Shown: one piece after another, positions 1 through 8,184 of the stretch
Numbering within the stretch: the stretch's first letter is position 1
How the letters are laid out: each line of letters begins with the position of its first letter
Assembly: GCF_003627795.1 (NCBI RefSeq)
Contig: NZ_CP032687.1
Coordinates: forward strand, 186,001-250,000
DNA: 64,000 bases
Reading direction: 5' to 3'
DNA from: Rhizobium sp. CCGE531
GTDB taxonomy: Bacteria > Pseudomonadota > Alphaproteobacteria > Rhizobiales > Rhizobiaceae
Made by a program: the position numbers and the translations under genes
The notes under the pieces: model-generated
The model's database searches: none
Told to the model about the DNA's origin: nothing
Seen by the model: the letters and a program-made list of their open reading frames with translations, nothing else

Positions 1-38
1 TACGGTTTGGTCAACCAGTGGATGGAAGGGATAAGTGA

Positions 39-266
39 CCGTGGACTCGAATGCCAGAAACCCGGCATTATGAACCCGGCTTCGAGGGAGGGGGCCGCAA
101 CTGGGCCCGGTTTGCCAGCCTGATCGGCACTTGTAAAATGAACAGCGTTGAACCCTACGCCTATCTGTGCGATCTCTTCGTCAGCCTCGCAAACGGCCAC
201 CTAGCAAAAGACATCGATGCCCTCATGCCCTGGGCCTACGCCGCCCGCATCAAGGCCTCACAATGA
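39..266 (+). pseudogene. IS66 family transposase (TnpC), C-terminal remnant
   Basis: The reading frame ends with the IS66 TnpC tail: FASLIGTCKMNSVEPYAYL, then a stretch like GHLAKDIDALMPWAY. Only about 70 codons survive of a protein that is normally around 500 residues. An in-frame stop at 36-38 separates the fragment from anything upstream, so it is a relic and not a live element. Neither the accessory IS66 genes nor a terminal repeat can be recognised. Confidence 0.75.
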
Positions 267-321
267 GCTCGTCAGGTACTCTTCGGTGAGCTCATTTGAC
301 GGGCCGTAGATCAACCTCAGA

Positions 322-1422
322 TCACTGCAACTGAAAAATCGATGGGGCGTGGACGCCGCATACGTTTTGAACGTAGCCTTCGCCGCAACGACCGATGGCC
401 GACGCGCCGAAGCCGATCACAGTTGGGCGTGTTTCGGCCGAGTAACCAAGCAAATTGCGCCGCAGACGACCAGTTCTCTCCGCTAATGCAAGCTCATCAT
501 CCGGCAGCGCGAAATGGTCGAGCCCGATTTGCAGATAGCCGGCAGCGGCTAACGTTTCGGCCATGACCGAGGCCTGCTCAGCGCGCCCGGCTATATCGGG
601 CAATGCTGCCCGGTCAATCAGGAGCTGATTTTTTCTATAGGATAGATCGTGCGAATAACCGAAGACCGCGAGACGGTCGGGACGCATCTCAATAGCTAAC
701 TTCGCGCTCTGGCGACAGGACTGGACTGTTTGATAGGGCAATCCAAACATCAGGTCGAAATTGATGCGCCCTATTCCATGCAGGCGAAGGTTCTGGACGG
801 CAGTCATCACCTGCGCCTCGCTCTGAACCCGGTTGATCGCCTTTTGTACGATGGGATCAAAGCTCTGCACACCAACGCTTGCGCGGTTCACACCGGCTTT
901 CTCAAAGGCTTCGGCCATATCGGTGGTGAAGGTGCGCGGGTCGACCTCGATAGCGATGTTAGCCGCTTTCTCGAACGCGAAGTGGCCGCGCAAAAGTTCC
1001 ATTAGCGACAGGAAGTCTGCTGGCGGCATGATGGTCGGGGATCCGCCCCCGAAGTGCACGTCGCTCACGCCAAGTGCCTTCGGCGCTTGCTCGGCGACCA
1101 AGCGGATCTCCTCACGGAGCATTGCTAGATAGTGGATGATCAAATTATCCAGACGAGTGATGCTCGTTGGAAAACCACAATACCAGCACATCGAGCGGCA
1201 AAATGGAATGTGCAGATAGAGCGAAACAGCGTCATCGGTTGGCAGGCTCCGCAGCCATTCCTCATACGTATGGGCGCCGATTGCAGAGGAAAACTCCTGT
1301 ATCGTTGGATAGATGGTATACCAAGGTAAATGCGCCTCGCTATGTTTTTTCGAGATGAAAGTTGATGATGAGGCGCGCAATGACTTTCGTCTCCAGTCCG
1401 GCTTATCATGTCCAGATTTCAC
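322..1422 (-). pseudogene. HemN-like radical SAM protein, C-terminally truncated
   Basis: This 366-residue frame is closely related to the complete HemN at 32467-33819. It keeps the radical SAM motif C75-R-S-M-C79-W-Y-C82, the GGGSPT segment and most of the barrel. It stops just after GEGYVQN, where the complete copy continues for roughly 100 more residues of HemN C-terminal domain, so the 3' end was lost in a rearrangement. The fourth cysteine of the HemN motif CxxxCxxCxC is replaced by phenylalanine (F84). True HemN is an oxygen-independent coproporphyrinogen III oxidase of haem synthesis. This copy is probably inactive in that reaction. The start is uncertain: similarity to the full copy begins near residue 22. 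No FixK-type box was seen upstream. Confidence 0.75.
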
Positions 1423-2294
1423 GCGTCGTCTTCCTTTCGATCAGATGGGATTCTGCGCTCGAGGGGTGCTTTTTCGCCGCCAGGCATCATGGCTTCCCGT
1501 CTTCCAATGCCGGTCGCCCGTTCCCGCCGCCCTTAAATCGCAAACGCAAAGGTCATTCCAGTCGAGTGAACGATCCAGGACTTGCGTATCATCGACGTCG
1601 CTGAAATGAGCTGTCCTTAGTTCGAATGCCGAAAGACGTTTGTGCTTAAATTCGGATTGTGACGATGACCCAACGCCTTGAAGCCAAATGCAACGTTGTC
1701 CTTTCGACAATGTCCGACATAGGACAAGCGCGCCGCCCAATCATCTCGATGTTTTGAATCCCATTTGTCGCTTGGCATGATGGATGCGTAGCTCCACAAT
1801 GCACTGCGTCAAGGAGGAGGAGCCGTCCCGCGATCGGCCTCTCCGAGGAGGCGGGCACCGTTGCTGAGAGTGGGCTCTGGTCGAACGCTTTGAATTTGTA
1901 CTCTGATTGATCGCTGCGCCGGCTAAGGGCGGAGAATCTGTTCGGCCCCTGGCGCCGGTTGACAGAAACGGCCTCAAAAGGTGACGGGCCGCGGCAGCCT
2001 CTTCCTCGCCGGCAATTTCGACCAGTGCTTTTGCAAGAACGACGGAGACGACGTGTCGACGAGGCCGCCGGAAGCCGCTTTTTCAAAGATGACGCCGGCA
2101 TAGACCTTCATGCCATGACCCTTTCGGCGGTTTCAAGCTCACGTTATGGCCCGTCATACGATCCAGCGATTTTCGTTGGGAAGAAAGAACAGTGAGGCAA
2201 GTGTTGCTGGCGAAAGTTCTGGCTTGGAGTGATGAGCTGGAGTTCACCGCAAGCGTGTGCTGGCATATCGCCAGCACGCGTGCTCGAGCCATCC
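1423..2294. other. Non-coding or decayed stretch
   Basis: No open frame here has a recognisable family, and frames on both strands are short or rich in Arg/Ser. A cluster of dyads lies at 1696-1727: TTGTCC and GGACAA enclose 20 bases, with a nested TTGTC-N5-GACAA and TGTCCGACA. It could be an operator but has no assigned regulator. On the minus strand around 1930-2070, a frame resembling alanine-rich helical coding sequence may be a gene remnant. Confidence 0.4.
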
Positions 2295-2747
2295 CTATGT
2301 CTCAGGCATCGATGAGGAGTGATGGGCTGTAATCATCCATTTTCCGTCCATGAATTCATAGGTGTAGGTGTAACGTGCGGGAATTTTGGTGCCATCGGCG
2401 AATGAAAAAGTATAAATGCCGCTGTCCGTTGCCATGTTACATCCGATCCTGATCACGCGCAGATCGATCGATCCTTTCGGCCGCTTTTTGAGAAAGTGCT
2501 CGAAATAAGCGGCTCGCTGCTCGTGTGTCAGGCGCGGTGTGTTCGACAGCGTCGGCAGCAGGATCGCATTTTCCGCATAATTCGCGGCAACTTTTTCGGA
2601 GTCGAGTGTTCTGAGCGACGCATTCCAGCGATCGAACAATTCTGCTACCTGCTGCTCGGTGATCGGAGCGCAGTTTACAGTGCCAGCGACGGCTTGCTGC
2701 AAAGATAAAGTGGAAAGTACCGCCGCGGCGGCAAGTGTAAGACGCAT
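2295..2747 (-). CDS. Secreted SnoaL-like (DUF4440 / SgcJ-EcaC type) protein
   Basis: The 150-residue protein starts with a signal peptide: a hydrophobic core at about residues 3-19, then AVAG. A compact cystatin-like fold of the NTF2/SnoaL superfamily follows. Family signs are EQQVAELFDRWNASL, a YAENAILLPT segment, the HEQRAAYFEHFLKKRP region and a C-terminal W-x-I-x-x-H-H-S-S. Members of this group (calcium/calmodulin kinase association-like, SgcJ/EcaC) bind small ligands or dimerise, and the substrate is usually unknown. The start is supported by GGAGATGAAGC immediately before ATG. The gene is isolated, with non-coding DNA on both sides. The family fold is fairly sure, the function is not. 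Confidence 0.75.
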   Translation of the reverse strand: MRLTLAAAAVLSTLSLQQAVAGTVNCAPITEQQVAELFDRWNASLRTLDSEKVAANYAENAILLPTLSNTPRLTHEQRAAYFEHFLKKRPKGSIDLRVIRIGCNMATDSGIYTFSFADGTKIPARYTYTYEFMDGKWMITAHHSSSMPET

Positions 2748-3926
2748 GCTTCATCTCCGGTTTTTGATTGCGCGATAGTTCTCGGCAGGGCTTCTCCTGA
2801 CTGCTTTTGATTGCTTTCAGCGTCACTCTTGTGCCGTCGACGCCCCAGGTTCTCTGCAATCAATGGTCCGCCTGATGCAGCACCGCCATCAATTCGCAAA
2901 ATCGATTGTTTGAATAGCACACATCCACGGCATCAATTTACACGCTAAACAGCGCATCCCTCGTTAGGAATCGCCGAGCCGGCCAAGCTCCTGCCGCGGC
3001 GCATCTCAGCAATCTGAAGTTAGGGGCTGCTCTCGATCAACGAGCTTCTTCATGACAAGTCGCGGCAAATGCAAAAGATAGGATGATTTGCCACGACGCT
3101 TTGCCCCTTATCGGATACATGGTTTTGCCTGTCCGGGAGGGTCGCCGCTCGCAGCCCTTCGATTGGACTTTTGCGGTTGGTGATTCCACTCAAGCAACCG
3201 AATATTTTTCGTGCCCGGCACTCTGATATGTCGAATTCCTCAAGCGAGTTCTGGAGGCCGCCGCGGGCTTCTTCCCACATGTTCGCGGAGTGCAATTTGG
3301 CTTTGCAAAATTGTGACCGCCTGGAGGGAAGAGCAAGCCAATTGAGCTTTTCTTTAAACAACTGACAATTTAGCGACGATGAGCGATCGGGCTCTCGGCG
3401 CTTCCGGGTGTTGCTGCGCGATTTTGCTGGAACGCAAGCTGAACCCGACCGGGCAGACACGTCGCAGTCAGGAGGCACGGCGTGCCCGAATCCCTTTTGA
3501 AGCACGGTGTCGACATGTCTTCCAGTAGCTCGTTCGAAGCCGCGTTCCAGGCAAGTTCGCCCACTGAAATTAACGATGTGCCAGTTCGGTCCCGTCCTGT
3601 CCAGCATCTGACACGCAAGAAGTTGGACGTTGAAACCATGCGGCACCATCAAAGTGCCGTCAGAAAAAACTGGACGAAGCCAAACTCAACACCCTGAAGA
3701 CTGTGAAAAATGCAACGGCAGGCAGTAGGCCATAATGTCCAGAATGTGAGGTTGCCTACAATCAAAACTGGTCAATTCAATCCTAAGATATCCGTATTAC
3801 GCACTCAATAGTCTTTGCGATAATGATTGATCTTGCTTTGAAAGGTCACGACGTCAGATCTGCCCGCAAACATCGGAACACTACTGTTCTTTTCAACCCT
3901 CACGATAATTCTGGGGCTAAATCGGT
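2748..3926. other. Long gene-poor stretch upstream of nodD paralogue
   Basis: No frame in this 1.2 kb looks like a conserved protein. The longest (200 codons, minus strand, 3050-3652) has no recognisable motif. No nod box was found before the nodD paralogue: a segment near 3769 (ACAATCAAAACTGG) resembles only the tail of one. An AT-rich stretch at 3760-3860 may hold the nodD promoter. Confidence 0.4.
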
Positions 3927-4865
3927 ATGCGTTTCAAGGGTCTTGATCTTAATCTTCTCGTCGCATTTGACGCTTTGATGACGGAACGCAACGTTTCGGC
4001 AGCGGCGCGCAGCATCAATCTCAGTCAGCCTGCAATGAGTGCCGCCGTCCGCCGGCTGCGCGACTATTTCGGCGATGACCTGTTTACGATGCAGAACCGG
4101 AAACTTATCCTGACGCCACGTGCGGAAAGCCTCGCCTCCGCGGTCCGAGAGACACTACAGCACATTCAACTCAACATTATTTCTGCAGATAGCTTCGCAT
4201 TAGACGAACCGGAGCGACACTTTACGATCGCGCTTTGTGATTTCATGACGACAGTATTCTTCCGGAAAATCATAAAGCGTCTGGCAAGGGAAGCTCCCGC
4301 TGTCAGTTTCGAGTTAATTCCGCTCCCAGATAATCCGGACCAGCTTCTGCGGCGGGGCAAAGCCGATTTTCTAATTCTTCCGGAATTGTTTATGTCAAGC
4401 GCACATCCCAGAGCGAAGCTGTTCGACGAAAAGTTCGTGTCCGTTGGCTGTACGACGAATACGAAACTATCTGGTCAACTTACGGTCAGAGAGTATATGG
4501 CGATGGGCCACGTCACAGCTAAGTCTGGGGTTGGTCAACAGCAGTCGCTTGAGGACTTTTATTTATCGGAACGAGGTGTCAAAAGGCGTGTCGAAGTTGC
4601 CGTTCAGAGCTTCGGGATGGTGCCCGCAGCGCTATTGGGCACCGACAGGCTCGCAATTCTGCCTCTGCGACTGGTGAAGCATCTCGCACCATCTATGCCC
4701 TTGCGAATTGTGGAAAGTCCAATACCTCTTCCGGCGTTCACCGAGGGCATCCAGTGGCCAGCCTCGCATGAAAACGATCCGGCGAGCACCTGGATGCGTG
4801 AGATAATTCTGCAGGAGGCGGGCCGCGTAGCAAGTCCTTCGATGTGTCGCGAAAGTGACATTTAG
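3927..4865 (+). CDS. nodD: NodD-family LysR-type regulator (second copy)
   Basis: This 312-residue LysR-type regulator begins [18 protein letters not shown], the hallmark N-terminus of NodD, with the winged helix-turn-helix at about residues 20-65 ([20 protein letters not shown]). The effector-binding domain fills the rest, including FELIPLPDNPDQLLRRGKAD. NodD proteins bind nod boxes and activate nod operons in response to plant flavonoids or, for some paralogues, to other cues such as salt. The copy at 44433-45359 is clearly homologous but diverged, especially after residue 150. Unlike that copy it is not divergent from a nod operon. An AraC-type gene lies downstream on the same strand. Which numbered nodD it is cannot be told from this window. 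Confidence 0.9.
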   Translation: MRFKGLDLNLLVAFDALMTERNVSAAARSINLSQPAMSAAVRRLRDYFGDDLFTMQNRKLILTPRAESLASAVRETLQHIQLNIISADSFALDEPERHFTIALCDFMTTVFFRKIIKRLAREAPAVSFELIPLPDNPDQLLRRGKADFLILPELFMSSAHPRAKLFDEKFVSVGCTTNTKLSGQLTVREYMAMGHVTAKSGVGQQQSLEDFYLSERGVKRRVEVAVQSFGMVPAALLGTDRLAILPLRLVKHLAPSMPLRIVESPIPLPAFTEGIQWPASHENDPASTWMREIILQEAGRVASPSMCRESDI

Positions 4866-4874
4866 GAGACCGAA

Positions 4875-5020
4875 ATGAAACTGAACGTCTTTGAGTGGGT
4901 GCCGCCCACAAGATTACTGGGCGGATTTGGGCCTATTACGACGACGAGGTGCGGATGGACTTCCAGGGCTTCATGGGACTATGAGCTGAATTCGTTACCG
5001 CGGCGACTAACCGCAAATAG
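4875..5020 (+). pseudogene. Short frameshifted remnant downstream of nodD
   Basis: A good ribosome binding site (TTTAGGAGACCGAA) precedes ATG at 4875, and the frame starts like a real protein (MKLNVFEWVPPTR). After about 13 codons the plausible sequence continues in another frame (GRIWAYYDDEVRMDFQGF), which then meets stops at 4981 and 5018. This suggests the 5' end of a lost gene that once followed nodD. I do not recognise the family. Confidence 0.35.
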
Positions 5021-5070
5021 GCTCGCCAAGAGTGTAGTATCCCAATTGCAACCACGAACAGGCGTATCGG

Positions 5071-6120
5071 ATGTTTCAAAGCAGCAGCCCCCATTTGACA
5101 TTTAAGCGTGGTGGATCGTCATTTGATGGCATGATCGAAACACTCGGTACTGCCTTTGGTGAGTATAAAGCCGCGCTGGTCAGCCCTGTCGATGACTTCC
5201 AGTGGAGTCTGGATTTTTCGACCTGTGACTATGCCACCGTGATCAAGGGTTTTCATCAACACGAGTTTGAGTTTCAAATCCAGCCTACCATCAACGCTGT
5301 GCAGCATTTGTCGATTGTGCTACCGCGTAGCGGAGGCATGGGAGTGACCTACGCCTCGCGCGAAGCCACCGCTCGACCCGGTAAGTTGCTCCTATACAAC
5401 AATCTTGAGCCAGAGAGCGTTGTGATGTATGGCCGATCGAACGTCATTGACGAGCTTTTGCTCGACTGGAATGTGATTCTGCAGACGCTTGATCAAACGT
5501 TCGAGACGCCATTCAGTGGATCATTGGACCTTCTGCCGGAATTGGAAACGTCGACGTCGGCCGGTCAAATGATCGGCTCTCTCGCGGAGACCGTCATTCG
5601 TGGGTTGCGCGATCCCTCAGTTCGATCCCCAATCGCAATGGCGCACGTCACTCAAGCTTTGGCCGACCTGATAGTACGCTTTGTCCCGCACAAGCTTTCG
5701 CACCTGCTCGACAGGAAGCCCTACATGATAGCCCCCAGGCATGTCCGGCGCGCGATTGAATATATGGAAGCCAATATCAGCCAGCCGATCAGAATGCCGA
5801 TGGTCGCGAAAGCCGCGGGGGTGTCGACACGCGCATTGCAACTCGGGTTCCGTGCCTTCCGGGAGACCACGCCGGCCGCGTATTTGGCCATGCTTCGTTT
5901 GCGGGCGGCGCGGGTGGAGTTACTTGATCCGGCGAACGGGCATACAACGAGGGAAATTTGCTTGAAATGGGGATTTCTTCACTTCGGACGGTTCTCGGCG
6001 ATGTACAAGGCAAGTTACGGGGAAAGCCCTTCTCACACGAGAAAGCGCGTCAGGGGTATGCAGCCCCGCTCTCGCCGGCAACCACAAACTGTGGTGGGCC
6101 ATTCAATCTTGCGCAGATGA
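5071..6120 (+). CDS. AraC-family transcriptional regulator
   Basis: The 349-residue protein has an N-terminal AraC-binding-like (cupin) domain at about residues 30-210 and a C-terminal double helix-turn-helix at about 225-325. The latter shows IEYMEANISQPIRMPMVAKAAGVSTRALQ, then TPAAYLAMLRLRAARVELL and CLKWGFLHFGRFSAMYKASYG, the classical AraC/XylS signature. The gene lies 200 bases after a nodD paralogue on the same strand. Rhizobium tropici is known to use AraC-type regulators (NrcR, OnfD) beside NodD in nodulation and stress control. Identity with either is possible but cannot be shown here. The first ATG at 5071 has a weak ribosome site (AGGCGTATCGG), and a second candidate ATG is at 5131. 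Confidence 0.85.
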   Translation: MFQSSSPHLTFKRGGSSFDGMIETLGTAFGEYKAALVSPVDDFQWSLDFSTCDYATVIKGFHQHEFEFQIQPTINAVQHLSIVLPRSGGMGVTYASREATARPGKLLLYNNLEPESVVMYGRSNVIDELLLDWNVILQTLDQTFETPFSGSLDLLPELETSTSAGQMIGSLAETVIRGLRDPSVRSPIAMAHVTQALADLIVRFVPHKLSHLLDRKPYMIAPRHVRRAIEYMEANISQPIRMPMVAKAAGVSTRALQLGFRAFRETTPAAYLAMLRLRAARVELLDPANGHTTREICLKWGFLHFGRFSAMYKASYGESPSHTRKRVRGMQPRSRRQPQTVVGHSILRR

Positions 6121-6723
6121 TCTCTCGCGCGACAGATGATTGGATGCGTGTGGCGGCTTGCCGTGCGCGCCTCAGGCAGTCTCCTTAACTGCCCCGCTCT
6201 CCCGTGTCATTGAGCGATATCGATGTCTTTTCGGATCATTGCATGCCTCCTCTATGACCATCTTCATTTTTCGCGAACAGGATTCCTCCCGGACCGATTG
6301 TCTGGTATAGACCGGGCGCCCTGTCGCTGGCGCACCACTGCCACCCGCGTCAGCGCACCCGCCCCGTCATTGCTTGCCACGTGGAATGACAGGGCGCCTG
6401 TCGATCGAGCGCAATGATTGGCAAGAATGCAGGGGGGCAATTCCCTCGGCCGACCCATCAGCAATCGGTGTCATGGTATCAACCACGCCGCAGCCGGCGA
6501 ACACCAGAGTGGATCACAGCCTGCATCGCGAGCCGTATGCCGCTTTCGATCCCATTGTTCGCCCGTCCTGTGCTGCCGACCGAAGCTCATCCCGGGACAA
6601 GAGAACCAAGCCGACGACGTTCTTAATTTCTTAATCAGCGTTGCTGAAGATGATTCGTGAAGGCAGCTGTGCTCGGACGGGGCATTCCGGAGCGAATTGC
6701 TACACCGTCAATGTTGCGAGGGC
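6121..6723. other. Gene-poor stretch
   Basis: Overlapping short frames occur on both strands, but none has a recognisable domain or a convincing ribosome site. I see no repeat or promoter motif that I can name. Confidence 0.4.
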
Positions 6724-6943
6724 TTAGTCTCGCGCGCCTTCAAGGAGGCCGTCGTAGACGTCCATGAGCGCAGTGGTGATAGCCTGCCCGAGAGCATTGC
6801 CTGCTTGCCGGACTGCGTCTTCAGTTCCATCACGCGCAGCCTTTGGCGAGATCAAAACCCTGTTCGCCGACAATCTGCTTGGCAACTTCAATAGCCCAGA
6901 TACCAAAGTCACCCCGGTTGTCGATCCCAATGCTTTCTTCCAT
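6724..6943 (-). pseudogene. Small 72-codon gene broken by a one-base insertion
   Basis: ATG at 6943 follows an AGGA ribosome site and reads MEESIGIDNRGDFGIW, then EVAKQIVGEQGFDLA. It stops after 37 codons. Removing one A from the AAA at the 37-codon end joins this frame exactly to a second one (KAARDGTEDAVRQAGNALG, then TTALMDVYDGLLEGARD), giving 72 codons. The join is seamless, so the gene was intact recently or the extra base is a sequence error. The predicted product is a small helical, acidic, probably soluble protein that I do not recognise. It faces away from the nod box and nodA operon that follow. Confidence 0.6.
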
Positions 6944-7120
6944 TTTTCGTCCTATCCATTTATGCAGAGCGCCCCCGAAATGGCCGGCACTGCTGGCCAT
7001 CGCCATCCAGCACTATGATGATTCGAATAAGTGTGAGCAGTCTTTCTCACAGTGCAAGCGGACGCTCCGTTGTTGGCCCATTGAGTTCAATAAGGACTTT
7101 AGTCGCACTTATCGGATGCA
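6944..7120. other. Spacer between the broken small gene and the nod box
   Basis: AT-richer spacer that carries the promoter of the small minus-strand gene on one side and leads into the nod box on the other. Nothing else is recognised. Confidence 0.3.
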
Positions 7121-7171
7121 ATCCATTCATCGCATGGATGCGCCACATCCAAATAATCGATTGTGCGAATT
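7121..7171 (+). promoter_or_regulatory. nod box upstream of the second nodA operon
   Basis: The sequence from 7121 contains two AT-N10-GAT half motifs, as NodD-binding sites require: ATTCATCGCATGGAT and ATCCAAATAATCGAT. The distal part (TTGTGCGAATT) departs from the usual TTTTACCAATC, so this box is more degenerate than the one at 45370. It lies about 250 bases before nodA and should make nodA-hsnT-nodF-nodE NodD-dependent. Confidence 0.8.
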
Positions 7172-7421
7172 AAGCGTTATGATCCATTAAAAAGGAACAT
7201 CGTTTGATTACTATCAAATACATTGATGGCTATCGCAAGCGGTTCGCGAATGGACAAGTATTTGGTTGCAAAGCCGAACAGTAAGGAACCCAGCGCCACG
7301 AGCGATCCTATGGGCATGAGGGCTACAGCCGGCGGCAGACGAATGCCTTTTAGGCGCCCTCAACCCGGTGCCTTTCATCGCACAGCTGCTTCAAAAAACA
7401 CTCGGAAGAGGAGATCTTTGC

Positions 7422-8012
7422 ATGTGCTCTCAAATGCGGTGGAGACTATGCTGGGAAAACGAGCTGGAACTCGCCGATCATGTCGAACTCGCCAAGTTCT
7501 TTCGAGCGACCTATGGACCAACCGGGGCCTTTAATGCAAAACCATTCGAGGGAAGTCGAAGCTGGGCCGGAGCGAGACCCGAACTTCGCCTCATCGGCTA
7601 TGACGTTGACGGGATCGCCGCTCATCTGGGACTGCTACGCCGCTTCATTAAAGTTGACGGAATAGACCTGCCGGTGGCTGAGTTGGGATTGTACGGGATA
7701 CGCACCGATCTTGAAAGACTCGGAATAAGCCATTCAATCCGAGCCATGCTTCCAACACTCCAGGATCTCGCCGTTCCGTTTGCATTCGGCACGGTTCGGC
7801 CGGAGTTGCAAAGACATATCCGGAGGTTCGGCCGTTACGGTCCTGTGACGGTTTTTCCGCACGTTCGCGTGCGGTCCACCTTACAAGAGCCGCGCCTCGA
7901 TAAGCCGCCCACACGCATCGATGACGCACTTGTCGTCGTTCTACCGATTGGACGATCAATGTCCGATTGGCCTTCTGGTTCGATGATCGATCGCAATGGA
8001 CCGGAGCTATGA
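7422..8012 (+). CDS. nodA: NodA, N-acyltransferase (copy in the nodA-hsnT-nodFE operon)
   Basis: The 196-residue NodA transfers a fatty acyl chain from acyl carrier protein to the free amino group of the deacetylated chito-oligosaccharide, in the cytoplasm. Motifs shared with the copy at 45687 include [41 protein letters not shown] and [12 protein letters not shown]. The start at 7422 is chosen because [12 protein letters not shown] aligns with the start of the other copy and AAGAGGAGATCTTTGC precedes it. An upstream in-frame ATG at 7368 would add an unrelated 18 residues. Being linked to nodF-nodE, this NodA may be adapted to special acyl chains delivered by NodF (inference). It differs from the other copy most between residues 130 and 160. 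Confidence 0.93.
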   Translation: MCSQMRWRLCWENELELADHVELAKFFRATYGPTGAFNAKPFEGSRSWAGARPELRLIGYDVDGIAAHLGLLRRFIKVDGIDLPVAELGLYGIRTDLERLGISHSIRAMLPTLQDLAVPFAFGTVRPELQRHIRRFGRYGPVTVFPHVRVRSTLQEPRLDKPPTRIDDALVVVLPIGRSMSDWPSGSMIDRNGPEL

Positions 8013-8184
8013 CGCTTCTGGGTTGCCAATGCGCCGCATACGTCGAGTGCACCTAGGCAGCAGCGCGTTCATGGTCAACATCAGAGTTGATCCAAGCGCG
8101 GGCTTGCTTGGGGAAACCTAAAAGCCACCCTGCGGCCAAACGATCGCGAATCTAATTAGTAGAGAATTACATCAGGTCCCTCCA

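Noticed and set aside
1646..2101. 151-codon minus-strand frame rich in Arg and Ser
   Set aside because: Composition of non-coding GC-rich DNA; a different minus-strand frame in the same place looks slightly more like a gene remnant.
3050..3652. 200-codon minus-strand frame
   Set aside because: No domain, no ribosome site, and composition unlike the real genes; probably chance in GC-rich DNA.
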